A DNA stretch of 29,286 nt from W1P20-047 sp051878795 (GCA_051878795.1 JBJEKU010000004.1:1-29286); one strand, 5' to 3'. Positions 1-7,624 are shown, counted from the first letter of the stretch. The notes: generated by a model not told the origin, from the sequence alone. Program-made: numbers and translations.

Positions 1-425
1 TACCACTTTCCCTTGGTTCCGATCAGCGCCAAGTCGAATTCCTCATCGATGACCGATACGGGGATGTCGAAGGCATTCACGGTTTCGGTATAACCGTCAT
101 CGTAGGTGACTTCCTCTTCGACAGGCTGGAGCAGCTGGGATTGATCCAAGGTCTTGGCCTCTTCGGAAAGGCCCGGATACAGGTTGACGATGTTCTTGGA
201 CGGGAAGACCACATGCACGGTGCCTTCTCCGTTTTCCACCGTCAGGGTTGCCTTGCCGTCAAGCGCATCGTTCACATGGATCATGCTGCTGTCGGTGGTG
301 AAGTCCACCGTATAGGTGCCATCCTCCAAAGAAGAGACCTCATTGGAGCTTGCGCCCGAGCAACCTGCCAGAAGGCCTACCGCCATCATCGCTGCCGCCG
401 CAAGGGCGATAAGGTACCGTTTCAT
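1..425 (-). CDS. Small secreted lipoprotein, C-terminus outside the window
   Basis: Reading the minus strand from ATG at 425 gives MKRYLIALAAAAMM... with a lysine/arginine n-region, a hydrophobic core and a lipobox LAGC (Cys22), so it is a predicted lipoprotein anchored outside the membrane. AGGAGG sits about 7 bases before the ATG. About 141 codons are visible and the frame is open to the window edge. The mature part (TLTVENGEGTVHVVFPSKN, then AFDIPVSVIDEEFDLALIG) resembles in order and pattern residues about 60-135 of the ABC importer lipoprotein at 2376-3941, so both probably carry the same beta-rich ligand-binding domain. It lies 144 bases after cbiK on the same strand and is probably in the same riboswitch-controlled transcript. 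Its exact ligand is unknown; a metal chelate or tetrapyrrole is inferred from context only. Confidence 0.8.
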   Translation of the reverse strand, partial: MKRYLIALAAAAMMAVGLLAGCSGASSNEVSSLEDGTYTVDFTTDSSMIHVNDALDGKATLTVENGEGTVHVVFPSKNIVNLYPGLSEEAKTLDQSQLLQPVEEEVTYDDGYTETVNAFDIPVSVIDEEFDLALIGTKGKW

Positions 426-471
426 CCGAATCCTCCTGTACTGGTTTTTCCAAACCTTCATCCTGCACACC

Positions 472-501
472 CGAAGGGCGACCCAGGCAGGCCGCCCTTC
501 G
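472..501. terminator. Inverted repeat between cbiK and the small lipoprotein gene
   Basis: CGAAGGGCG at 472-480 and CGCCCTTCG at 493-501 form a perfect 9-bp stem with a 12-base loop. The T-run (502-505) is on the plus strand, whereas the flanking genes read on the minus strand, where no T-run follows. It could be a weak attenuator or an mRNA-stabilising hairpin between two genes of one transcript; it is not a convincing terminator for cbiK. Confidence 0.35.
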
Positions 502-569
502 TTTTACGCACATTCTAAACTTTCGGGCATCTTAGACAGAGCCCGTATTGCCCGCCCTGGAAACCGCGG

Positions 570-1778
570 CTATTCCGCCATGACCGCGGCAGTGTGGGCC
601 AGGTACAGATCCTGTACGGCAGGGATGCTGCCAAGACCCGCAATCTGGGCTTCGACGGAATCGAAGTTGCCAGTCGCCTCGAAGATGCTCTTCCAGGAGT
701 CCTCATCCTCACCGGCCATATCGTTGTTGGCATGGTCGCCAGCAACCACCATGAGGGGACGCAGGATAACCTTGGTGTAACCGGCATCGGCAACAGCCTG
801 TGCAACCGCGTCGACGGAGGTTTCCTCGGGCTCGCCTTCGACGGTTCCCACGAAGGCGTTCGCATAACCGGCTTCGGTCATCTGATTCTGCATCTGGGTG
901 TAAACCACCTTGGCTTCATGAGCGGTACCATGACCCAGGAAGACGAAGGCAACGCCGTCATCAGCAGCAGCCTGAGCGCTCTCGTAGCCGGCATCCTTGG
1001 CGGCCGCATCGACGACGGCATCGGTTACGGCAACCTTATCCTCGTTGATTTCGTTGACGTCCTCAGCTGCGGGACCAAGCAAGGGTTCGGCAACCTTCAC
1101 GGATTCGAACTGGTCGGATACGGCGTCGATGGAGGCCATCATCTCATCGTATTCGGCACCGTGCATCAGATGGGTGGGCTGGATGACCAGGTTCTTCACG
1201 CCGTTATCGATGGCGCGCTGCAGTGCCTGGTCCATGTTGTCGATCTTTTCGCCATCGCGGGCCTGGATGTGGTTGATGATGATCTGGGCGGTGAAGGCGC
1301 GACGCACGGACCAATCGGGATTGGCCTCGGCGATAGCGTCTTCGATGGACTTGATATCCTGAACACGGCTGTCGTTGTACGAGGTGCCGAAGCTTACCAC
1401 CAGGATCTCGTTCTCGCCGATGTCGTCGGCATTGCGGGGATCGTCCGCGGAAGCATCGCCCGTATCGTCACCGAAATAGCCCGGATCGGCATACTCGCCT
1501 TCGACCAGGGCCTTCTGCTCATCGGTCAGCGCATCCCAACCTGCCTTGGCTGCTTCGCACTGGGCATCGGTTTCGTCGGTGCGCTCCTGAACGTAGATGG
1601 CATCGATCAGCGCGGCGACCTCGTCGGCTGCAGCCTGGTCGTCGGATACCTCGGTCTGTTCGGTTTCGGCTTTCGCAGCATCATCTGCGGACGAATCCTG
1701 GGCATTGCCGCTGCAACCTGCGAATAGGCCGCAGGCCAAGGCAGCAGACGCCAGGATGATGAACGGCTTCTTTCTCAT
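570..1778 (-). CDS. cbiK: Lipoprotein-type anaerobic cobaltochelatase CbiK
   Basis: 402 residues. CbiK inserts Co2+ into sirohydrochlorin (or factor II), the first committed step of the cobalt-early route. The N-terminus is a lipoprotein signal (lipobox FAGC, Cys22). A charged, low-complexity and helical segment of about 95 residues follows, and the chelatase domain starts near residue 123 (ILVVSFGTSYND). Family landmarks are present: THLMHGAEYDEM with the conserved acid, FLGHGTAHEA with the first metal-binding His, and VVAGDHANNDM with the second His. The core matches the usual length of about 260 residues; the rest is the signal and extension. The gene sits under a cobalamin riboswitch (2012-2205). 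Export is odd because the rest of the pathway is cytosolic. A periplasmic CbiK is known in Desulfovibrio, so extracytoplasmic forms exist. Alternative role: handling cobalt or heme-like chelates at the surface. Confidence 0.93.
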   Translation of the reverse strand: MRKKPFIILASAALACGLFAGCSGNAQDSSADDAAKAETEQTEVSDDQAAADEVAALIDAIYVQERTDETDAQCEAAKAGWDALTDEQKALVEGEYADPGYFGDDTGDASADDPRNADDIGENEILVVSFGTSYNDSRVQDIKSIEDAIAEANPDWSVRRAFTAQIIINHIQARDGEKIDNMDQALQRAIDNGVKNLVIQPTHLMHGAEYDEMMASIDAVSDQFESVKVAEPLLGPAAEDVNEINEDKVAVTDAVVDAAAKDAGYESAQAAADDGVAFVFLGHGTAHEAKVVYTQMQNQMTEAGYANAFVGTVEGEPEETSVDAVAQAVADAGYTKVILRPLMVVAGDHANNDMAGEDEDSWKSIFEATGNFDSVEAQIAGLGSIPAVQDLYLAHTAAVMAE

Positions 1779-1900
1779 TGTTCCTCCTTACCTGAAGCCA
1801 GAGAGAACCGAAGAGGACGTCCAAACGCAAAACATCGAAATGCAAGGAGGAAGCCCAGGTGGAGCGCAAGACGCACCGCTTCGCAGAATCAAGCGGAAAC

Positions 1901-1930
1901 AAAAAAGGCTCGGTGAACATCCACCAAGCC
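1901..1930 (-). terminator. Rho-independent terminator of the cobalamin riboswitch
   Basis: On the minus strand GGCTTGGTG (1930-1922) pairs with CACCGAGCC (1915-1907) across a 6-base loop, and six T residues follow (1906-1901). It lies after the aptamer and about 120 bases before the cbiK ATG, the expected place for a transcriptional OFF switch. A second small hairpin precedes it (GGCTGC/GCAGCC on the plus strand at 1954-1959 and 1941-1946). Confidence 0.85.
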
Positions 1931-2011
1931 CCACATGCATGCAGCCCACCCCAGGCTGCCGGACAGTACAAAATCAAGGCCTCGTGATTCGGATAACAAT
2001 CCTGTACCCAC

Positions 2012-2205
2012 GATCCGGCAGGTTTCCTGGCTTGCCTTCGACGCACGTTGCAGCCTTCCCAACCAAGGGCCAGTGGCACATTTGCAACGCACTTCAGCAT
2101 ACAGTGACGAGATCGCTCAGGCCTTTCACCTGATTCCCTTTTCACCACCCAGGCGGAACACCGGGCTGGGTGGCACCGAACCGCGCATTCTTCGGTTTTC
2201 ATCGT
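2012..2205 (-). ncRNA. Cobalamin (AdoCbl-type) riboswitch aptamer
   Basis: Read on the minus strand, the leader has the B12 box GCCAGGAAACCTGCC (plus-strand 2017-2031), the AAAAGGGAA...GGTGAAA..CC core (2114-2142), the following GTCACTGTA element (about 2100-2108), and an upstream CCACCCAG/CTGGGTGG hairpin (2145-2152 with 2166-2173). These are class hallmarks in the right order. It is followed by a terminator and then cbiK, so cobalamin should switch off cbiK and the downstream lipoprotein gene. An 8-base complementarity between the 3' end of the B12 box (2014-2021) and 1956-1963 is a candidate part of the expression platform. Confidence 0.93.
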
Positions 2206-2215
2206 TCTGTCGCGG

Positions 2216-2245
2216 ATTGTAGCACCTGGGGAAAATCGCCCGCAA
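2216..2245 (-). promoter_or_regulatory. Promoter of the cbiK riboswitch transcript
   Basis: On the minus strand an extended -10, TGC-TACAAT (2224-2216), lies about 18 bases after TTGCGG (2245-2240). The start would be near 2209, just ahead of the riboswitch aptamer. The same TGCTACAAT string occurs ahead of cobT. Confidence 0.6.
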
Positions 2246-2301
2246 GGGGTAAACGAGCCGAAATGGGAAACGGAGGAAAGGTTTACTTATCGCAGTTATT
2301 A

Positions 2302-2330
2302 TTGCATACCCGACTCTGTTAAGGTACAAC
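2302..2330 (+). promoter_or_regulatory. Candidate promoter of the ABC importer operon
   Basis: TTGCAT (2302-2307), a 17-base spacer and TACAAC (2325-2330) give a moderate sigma-70-type match 45 bases before the importer lipoprotein gene. No riboswitch is visible on this strand, so the importer would not share the cobalamin control of the divergent cbiK. Confidence 0.35.
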
Positions 2331-2375
2331 CACCAAACAGGAAGCACTTGCAGGCAATCACGCAGAGGACACCCG

Positions 2376-3941
2376 ATGGAACGATTCCGTAGACAGCATC
2401 CAGGATACAAAGCGGTCCTCACCGCAGCATTTTTGCTGCTTACGCTCGCTTTCTGCCTTTTCGCCTGCGCCTGCTCCACCGACGACGGGAACTGGCAGAC
2501 CTGCGAGGTCTCGCTTTCCGGCGGGACTGGACGCGCGAGCGTGCAATCCCCCGCCCAGGTGCGCATCGACGGGGAAACGATCACCGCCCGCGTGGTCTGG
2601 AGCTCTTCGGACTACGACCTGATGGTGGTAGACGGCGTGGAATACAAGCCCGTGTCCACCGAGGACGGCTCGACCTTCGAAATCCCCGTGAGCGCTTTCG
2701 ATACGGAAATCCCCGTTCAAGCGGAAACCACCGCCATGAGCACGCCGCACATGATCGACTATACCCTGTGCTTCGATTCGTCCACGCTCTCGGGCGGAGA
2801 AGACGCTGAGGGAGCTTCCGAAGATGACACACTGCAGGGAAGCGTATCGGAACCCACCACCACGCTGAGCAGCGATTTCCGCAACACGGACCTGGGCAAC
2901 GGCTGGCAGCCATCCGCCCAGATGGAACTGCAGTACGCGCAGGACTTTACCGTGGACTACTACGAAAACGGCTGCAAGCTGGTATGCACTGCCACAGGCG
3001 AACGTTACCTGATCGCACCTGAAGGGTTCGACGGGAAGCAGCTGGAAGGACTCCCCGAAGACGTGCGGCTAATCCAGCAGCCTGCGCAAAACGTGTACCT
3101 GGCAGCCACCAACGCGCCTTGCCTGTTCGATGCGCTGGACTTGGTTGACGCCGTGAGCATGCTGAGCATGACAGCAGAGGACTGCTCGGTGGAAAGCTTC
3201 AAGCAGGCGCTCGCGGCGGGGACCATGGAATTCGGCGGGAAGTATAACGCGCCCGACTACGAGCTGATCGTTGACAAGGGGTGCAAACTGGCCATCGAAT
3301 CCACCATGATCAACCACAATCCCGAAGTGAAGGAAAAGCTGGAAGAGCTGGGCATCACCGTACTCACCGAGCTTTCCAGCTACGAACCCCAGGCGCTCGG
3401 ACGCCTTGAATGGATCAAGCTCTACGGCGCCATCTTCGACAGAGAGGATGAAGCGGATGCCGCCTTCGAAGAGCAGGTTCAGCTGAGCTTGGAAGCATCG
3501 CAACGAAAGACCGATTCCCCCACCGTCGCCTTCTTCTACATCAATTCCAACGGCAGCGCAGTGACCCGCATGCCCGGCGACTACATCGCCCAGATGATCG
3601 GCATGGCTGGCGGCGAGTACATCTTCAAGGACCTGAGCGACTCGCAGTCGGCCAACGCATCCGTAACGCTTGAGATGGAGAGCTTTTTCGCGCAAGCACG
3701 CGATGCCGACGTGATCATCTACAACGCCACCATCGACGGCGGGGTGGAAAGCCTGAGCGAACTGGTGGCGAAGAACCCGCTTCTGGGAGAATTCGAAGCC
3801 GTGAAATACTACAACGTCTGGTGCACCGATGCCGACATGTACCAGCAGATGATCGATACCGGCGAGATCGTGGACGAGATGAACCGCATCTTCGCCGGCA
3901 CCGCCGATGATGATATGAAATTCTTCAAGAAGCTCGACTAG
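2376..3941 (+). CDS. ABC importer substrate-binding lipoprotein (corrinoid/iron-chelate type) with extra N-terminal domain
   Basis: 521 residues. It is the extracytoplasmic binding component of a Fe3+-chelate/cobalamin-type ABC importer, encoded directly before the permease and ATPase. It has a signal with lipobox LFAC (Cys31). A beta-rich domain at about 40-135 (QVRIDGETITARVVWSSSD, then FEIPVSAFDTEIPVQ) resembles the small lipoprotein at 1-425. An acidic, Thr/Ser-rich linker (about 140-170) follows, then a periplasmic-binding-protein fold with the typical LYGAIFDREDEA helix and the VAFFYINSNG and GGEYIFKDL segments. Single-domain relatives are about 300-380 residues, so the N-terminal domain is an addition. 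Cobalamin, cobinamide, heme or a siderophore are all possible ligands. The cobalamin locus on both sides favours a corrinoid or cobalt chelate, but the sequence does not decide it. Confidence 0.85.
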   Translation: MERFRRQHPGYKAVLTAAFLLLTLAFCLFACACSTDDGNWQTCEVSLSGGTGRASVQSPAQVRIDGETITARVVWSSSDYDLMVVDGVEYKPVSTEDGSTFEIPVSAFDTEIPVQAETTAMSTPHMIDYTLCFDSSTLSGGEDAEGASEDDTLQGSVSEPTTTLSSDFRNTDLGNGWQPSAQMELQYAQDFTVDYYENGCKLVCTATGERYLIAPEGFDGKQLEGLPEDVRLIQQPAQNVYLAATNAPCLFDALDLVDAVSMLSMTAEDCSVESFKQALAAGTMEFGGKYNAPDYELIVDKGCKLAIESTMINHNPEVKEKLEELGITVLTELSSYEPQALGRLEWIKLYGAIFDREDEADAAFEEQVQLSLEASQRKTDSPTVAFFYINSNGSAVTRMPGDYIAQMIGMAGGEYIFKDLSDSQSANASVTLEMESFFAQARDADVIIYNATIDGGVESLSELVAKNPLLGEFEAVKYYNVWCTDADMYQQMIDTGEIVDEMNRIFAGTADDDMKFFKKLD

Positions 3942-3962
3942 GATGAAGCGAAAGGCACGCCC

Positions 3963-5009
3963 ATGAGCATCAACAAACCCGCATCGTATCGCGAGGGAGG
4001 CACGAAAAAACGCACTATCTTGGCGTTTGCGCTGATGGCAGCCCTGCTGGTGGCGCTGCTTATCGCGAATACCTGCATCGGCAGCGTGGACATCACACTC
4101 GATCAGATGGCCAAAATCGTGTTCGGGGGCGACCGCACCAGCACTGCGGCAAGCATCATGATCAGCGTGCGGCTGCCCCGTCTGATCGCATGCGTGGTCC
4201 TGGGCGGCTCCCTGGCGCTCGCGGGCTTCTTGCTGCAGACCTTCTTCAACAACCCCATCGCCGACCCCTACATCCTGGGAATCTCGTCCGGCGCCAAGCT
4301 GATGGTTGCAATCGTCACCATCGTGCTGGTCGGCTCCAATGTGGTCATCGGATCCTGGGCCATGATCGGCGCCGCCTTCGTGGGCTCGCTCATCTCCATG
4401 GCCTTCGTGCTGGCCATTTCCCAGCGCGTCAATTCCATGTCCATGCTCATCCTGGCAGGCGTGATGGTGGGCTACATCTGCTCGGCAGCCACCAACTTCC
4501 TGGTCGCATTCGCGAGCGAGCAGAACATCGTGAACCTGTACAACTGGTCGCTCGGCAGCTTTTCCGGCGTGGGCTGGGACGATGTGCGCATCATGACCGT
4601 GGTGGGCGTGCTGGGCTGCGCGGCCGTGTTCATGATCTCCAAGCCCCTGGGCGCCTATCAGCTGGGCGAGCAATACGCGCAGAGCATGGGTGTGAACATC
4701 AAGCGCTTCCGCGTGCTTCTGATCGTGCTTTCCAGCCTGCTCGCAGGCTGCGTCACCGCCTTCGCCGGCCCCATTTCCTTCGTGGGCATCGCGGTGCCCC
4801 ATCTGATGAAGTCGCTGCTGCACTCGTCCAAGCCGATCCGCGTCATCCCCGCCAGCTTCTTGGGCGGAGCCTGCTTCTGCCTGGGATGCGACCTGATCGC
4901 ACGCACCCTGTTCTCCCCCACCGAACTGAGCATCAGCGCCGTGACCGCGGCCTTCGGCGCACCCATCGTCATCTACATGATGCTGCGCCGCGAGAAAGCG
5001 AGGCGCTAG
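3963..5009 (+). CDS. FecCD/BtuC-type ABC permease
   Basis: 348 residues, starting with ATG at 3963, 21 bases after the lipoprotein gene. It is a polytopic membrane protein with about nine to ten hydrophobic segments from residue 20 on. Landmarks of the FecCD/BtuC family are ISVRLPRLIACVVLGGSLALAG, then FFNNPIADPYILGISSGA near 90-110, and GPISFVGIAVPHLMK near 270-285, the region that contacts the ATPase. It forms the channel for the chelate delivered by the lipoprotein. The stop codon TAG is directly followed by the ATG of the ATPase gene, so translation is probably coupled. A btuC name is possible but the substrate is not proven. Confidence 0.92.
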   Translation: MSINKPASYREGGTKKRTILAFALMAALLVALLIANTCIGSVDITLDQMAKIVFGGDRTSTAASIMISVRLPRLIACVVLGGSLALAGFLLQTFFNNPIADPYILGISSGAKLMVAIVTIVLVGSNVVIGSWAMIGAAFVGSLISMAFVLAISQRVNSMSMLILAGVMVGYICSAATNFLVAFASEQNIVNLYNWSLGSFSGVGWDDVRIMTVVGVLGCAAVFMISKPLGAYQLGEQYAQSMGVNIKRFRVLLIVLSSLLAGCVTAFAGPISFVGIAVPHLMKSLLHSSKPIRVIPASFLGGACFCLGCDLIARTLFSPTELSISAVTAAFGAPIVIYMMLRREKARR

Positions 5010-5765
5010 ATGACCCACTACGCATTCGAAACCCGCAAGCTGACCGTGGGCTACGACGGCAAGCCCTTGATCGAGGGCATCGAGATCGCCATCGAGCCCG
5101 GTCAGGTGATGACGCTCATCGGACCCAACGGCGCCGGCAAATCGACCATCCTGAAGAGCATTTCCAAGCAGTTGCAGATCGTGGACGGCACCGTACTGGT
5201 GGAAGGGCGCGACCTTACCGGCATCAGTGCATCGGAGCTGGCCAAGACCGTGTCGATGCTGTTCAGCACCGCACCGGCCACCGAGCTTCTGACCTGCCAG
5301 GACATCGTGGAAACCGGCCGCTACCCCTACACGGGACGCATGGGCGTGCTCAATGCAGAAGACCACGCCCGCGTGGACCAGATCATGAAGACCACCCAGG
5401 TTTGGGAAATCCGCGACCGCGACTTCAGCCGAATCAGCGATGGTCAGCGCCAGCGCGTGCTTCTGGCCCGCGCGCTTTGCCAGGAGCCGAAGATCCTGAT
5501 CATGGACGAGCCCACGTCGTTTTTGGACATCCGCTACCAGATCGAGCTTCTGGGCCTGGTGCGCAAACTCGCCACCGAGCAGGGCCTATGCGTGATTATG
5601 TCGCTGCACGAGCTTGACATGGCCCAGCGGCTTTCGGACGTGGTGCTGGCAATCAAGGACAATGCGGTCTTCCGCTACGGCGACCCGGAAGATATCTTCA
5701 CCAGGGAAACCATCGGCGAACTGTACGGCATCGACCTGAGCGAATACAAGCCGCTGTTCAGCTAA
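5010..5765 (+). CDS. ABC importer ATPase (BtuD/FecE type)
   Basis: 251 residues. It is the ATPase that drives the importer. The Walker A motif GPNGAGKST is at 38-46, the Q-loop region near 80-97, the signature ISDGQRQRV at 141-149 (SDGQ instead of the common SGGQ, as in some FecE-type proteins), Walker B ILIMDEP at 161-167 with the catalytic Glu166, and the H-loop His199 in MSLHELDMA. Length and motifs are normal for the family. It starts on the base after the permease stop. No strong terminator follows: the Sir2-like remnant on the opposite strand ends 23 bases further on. Confidence 0.93.
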   Translation: MTHYAFETRKLTVGYDGKPLIEGIEIAIEPGQVMTLIGPNGAGKSTILKSISKQLQIVDGTVLVEGRDLTGISASELAKTVSMLFSTAPATELLTCQDIVETGRYPYTGRMGVLNAEDHARVDQIMKTTQVWEIRDRDFSRISDGQRQRVLLARALCQEPKILIMDEPTSFLDIRYQIELLGLVRKLATEQGLCVIMSLHELDMAQRLSDVVLAIKDNAVFRYGDPEDIFTRETIGELYGIDLSEYKPLFS

Positions 5766-5788
5766 CGGGCGGTTGGGGAAGAGAGGCT

Positions 5789-6425
5789 TCAGACCCGATC
5801 TCCCCGGCCATCGGCTAAGAGCTCCAGGACAACCGCAAGGTCGGCACCGATGGCGATCGCCCGGTCGTGCAGCGCTGCGGGCACCCAAGGCTCTTCCAGG
5901 TTTATGCTCGCGAAACGCGCATTCTTGTTTTCGGCTGCCATTTTCCAGAACGGGAATTTGATGACACCCGGCGAATTGAAGCCCACACCCAACTCGAGAA
6001 AGAGGATGCGTTCGTCCTCGTGCGCGGCAAGGAATTCCCTGTAGCGCCCCTCCGCACGGTGCCAGCCCTCATCCTCGACGAAATTCGAATCCACGCGCAG
6101 GTTCATAGCAAGCGGCTTGCCGCAATTCGGGCAGCGAGGCACAAGCTCCGAAGGAATACGAAGCCCGCTCTGCCGCTCCGCCATAGCCCGAATGATCCCT
6201 TCGTTGCCGAAGGTCTGCGCACAGCAGGGACCCGAACACTGGAAGAGCCCGTAGTCGCCTTGCGTGTAGAACAGCCTGTCCTTGGGAAACCCGGCCTTCT
6301 GGAACTGATGGTCGACGTTCGTGGTCAGCACAAAGCAATCGTAACCATCGAGAACGGCTTTCAGGCGACTTCCTCCCGCTTCTATATCAGCATCATCCAG
6401 CAGTCGTCTACATTCCCACTACGCT
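5789..6425 (-). pseudogene. N-terminally truncated Sir2-like (SirTM-type) NAD-dependent deacylase
   Basis: The frame encodes the C-terminal two thirds of a sirtuin-like protein: VLTTNVDHQFQKAGF, the QGDYGL segment, a zinc site with CSGPCC and CPNC, and FNSPGVIKFPFWKM near the end. This pattern fits sirtuins of the SirTM/LmbE-associated group. The NAD-binding N-terminus with the usual GAG.S..SGI motif is absent. Homology begins within about 30 codons of an in-frame stop that coincides with the end of the neighbouring oxidoreductase gene, and the first usable start is GTG at 6331. About 100 residues are therefore missing and NAD binding is unlikely. Fusion to, or replacement by, the upstream gene during a deletion is the simplest explanation. 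A short functional protein is possible but unlikely. Confidence 0.75.
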
Positions 6426-7037
6426 GATTCGCTGTTTGGGGTGAACGGGATTTTCGGCTTCATCCACCATGGCGATGGCGTAGTCGGCATAGCTGATCAC
6501 AGACTCACCGCGATCGTTGAGTACCAATTCCTCCCCAGCAAGCAGGTATCGGCCCGTGCAATCGCCATCCGCTTGAAAATCGCAAGCCGGGGAAACAAAG
6601 GTCCACGCCACATCCATGCGACCACGCAGCGCCTCGAGCTCGGCTTCTTGGGCACTCGCAAGAGCTTTGAAGGCTTCAGGAAAGTCGGGAGCATCAGCCA
6701 CCTGTGCACTGTGCTCGGGATCGACATAAAGCGAACCCGCTCCACCCACGATAAGCAGGGGCACCTTGGTGCCAGAGAGCAAATCGCAAAGATGCTGAGA
6801 GGAACGGACATGCTGCTCGAGAACTTCGGGAGCCCAGGCACCGAAAGCGTCTACAACGACATCGAAGCCGGCGAGGTCTTCTGCGGTAAGCTCGAAGACG
6901 TCCTTTACAATCGCCGCAGGAACGGAGGTGCGGTTTTCGCCGCGCACCACTGCGGTGACATCATGTCCACGGCGCTGAGCCTCCTGTGCGATAAGCCTTC
7001 CCGCCCTACCATTTGCGCATACTACTGCAATCTTCAT
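6408..7037 (-). CDS. NAD(P)-binding Rossmann-fold oxidoreductase (atypical SDR/NmrA-like)
   Basis: 209 residues. The N-terminus MKIAVVCANGRAGRLIAQEA is a Rossmann nucleotide-binding start with NGRAGR in place of the common GATGxxG, followed by FDVVVDAFGAW and LLIVGGAGSLYVD, typical of the small NAD(P)H-binding epimerase-like/NmrA group (YwnB, YhfK). Substrate is unknown. It is transcribed away from an HxlR regulator, a common pairing in which the regulator responds to oxidants or electrophiles and controls the reductase. Its 3' end overlaps the truncated Sir2 frame, which suggests a deletion ended here. Confidence 0.8.
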   Translation of the reverse strand: MKIAVVCANGRAGRLIAQEAQRRGHDVTAVVRGENRTSVPAAIVKDVFELTAEDLAGFDVVVDAFGAWAPEVLEQHVRSSQHLCDLLSGTKVPLLIVGGAGSLYVDPEHSAQVADAPDFPEAFKALASAQEAELEALRGRMDVAWTFVSPACDFQADGDCTGRYLLAGEELVLNDRGESVISYADYAIAMVDEAENPVHPKQRISVVGM

Positions 7038-7137
7038 GGAATCGTCCTTTCGTCAAGGTTGACTACGCTGCGGCAGCTTGCCGCCTTGTAGGGCAAAGAC
7101 TAGAATACAATCAATCAGAAAGGGAGTAGGCACATTA

Positions 7138-7166
7138 TTGTGCTGTAGGTACCTATAGGTAACTAT
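7138..7166 (+). promoter_or_regulatory. Promoter of hxlR with tandem operator-like repeat
   Basis: TTGTGC (7138-7143), a 17-base spacer and AACTAT (7161-7166) form a modest promoter. Inside it lie two adjacent 10-base units, TAGGTACCTA (7146-7155, a perfect palindrome) and TAGGTAACTA (7156-7165, one mismatch). This arrangement between -35 and -10, and between divergent genes, is what an autoregulating HxlR dimer site would look like. Confidence 0.5.
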
Positions 7167-7189
7167 TAACTTTTATCAGGTGTTTTGTA

Positions 7190-7585
7190 ATGAGCTCACA
7201 GATTTTCGAAGAACATCGAGCACGCAACATAATGGCAAAGCAAGACCTCCCGCCCTGCCCGGTTGAAGTCTGCGTATCCCTCATCGGTAACAAATGGCGA
7301 CCGCTCATCCTGCGCGATCTTCTCGAACGCGAACCCCTGCGCTTCAAAGAGCTCCAACGCAGCGTCGGCGAAGTCTCGCAAAAAGTACTCACTTCAAACC
7401 TGCGCGAACTGGAAGATGCCGGGATTGTGGTGCGCCGCGTCTACCCCGAGGTTCCGCCGCGCGTGGAATACTCGCTCACTGAGGAAGGCCGCAGTCTGGG
7501 CCCTGTAATCGATTGCATGAAAGCCTGGGGCGAAAACTACCAGGCCCGTGTCGCCCAAGGGCTGGTTAAGGGAACTCTCGGTTAG
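7190..7585 (+). CDS. HxlR-family winged-helix transcriptional regulator
   Basis: 131 residues, or 117 if translation starts at the internal ATG 7232 (MAKQDLPPCPVEV), where the family homology begins. The earlier ATG has a fair ribosome site (AGGTG). Family features: the N-terminal Cys in CPVEVCVSLIGNKW (the redox-sensing position in HypR/YodB-type members), LILRDLLEREPLRFKELQRS, the recognition region QKVLTSNLRELEDAGIV, and the wing VEYSLTEEGRSL. It likely controls itself and the divergent oxidoreductase through the repeat at 7146-7165. A strong hairpin terminator follows the gene. Confidence 0.9.
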   Translation: MSSQIFEEHRARNIMAKQDLPPCPVEVCVSLIGNKWRPLILRDLLEREPLRFKELQRSVGEVSQKVLTSNLRELEDAGIVVRRVYPEVPPRVEYSLTEEGRSLGPVIDCMKAWGENYQARVAQGLVKGTLG

Positions 7586-7624
7586 CCGGGCGGTTCAAAG
7601 CCATTCTGCCGAAGAAAGATAAAT

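Noticed and set aside
594..1727. 377-codon open frame on the plus strand opposite cbiK
   Set aside because: Gly/Val/Leu-rich mirror of the cbiK coding strand; cbiK has the chelatase motifs and a riboswitch.
2298..2306. Second extended -10 (TGC-AATAAT on the minus strand) ahead of cbiK
   Set aside because: No -35 at proper spacing, and the TGC-TACAAT element at 2216-2224 sits directly ahead of the riboswitch.
3069..5366. 765-codon open frame on the minus strand
   Set aside because: It lies entirely antisense to the importer lipoprotein, permease and part of the ATPase gene, is rich in His/Gly/Asp/Gln typical of antisense GC-rich reading, and has no domain.
4190..5617. 475-codon open frame overlapping the permease and ATPase on the same strand
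   Set aside because: Out of frame with two genes of clear family membership; Arg/His/Pro-rich shadow.
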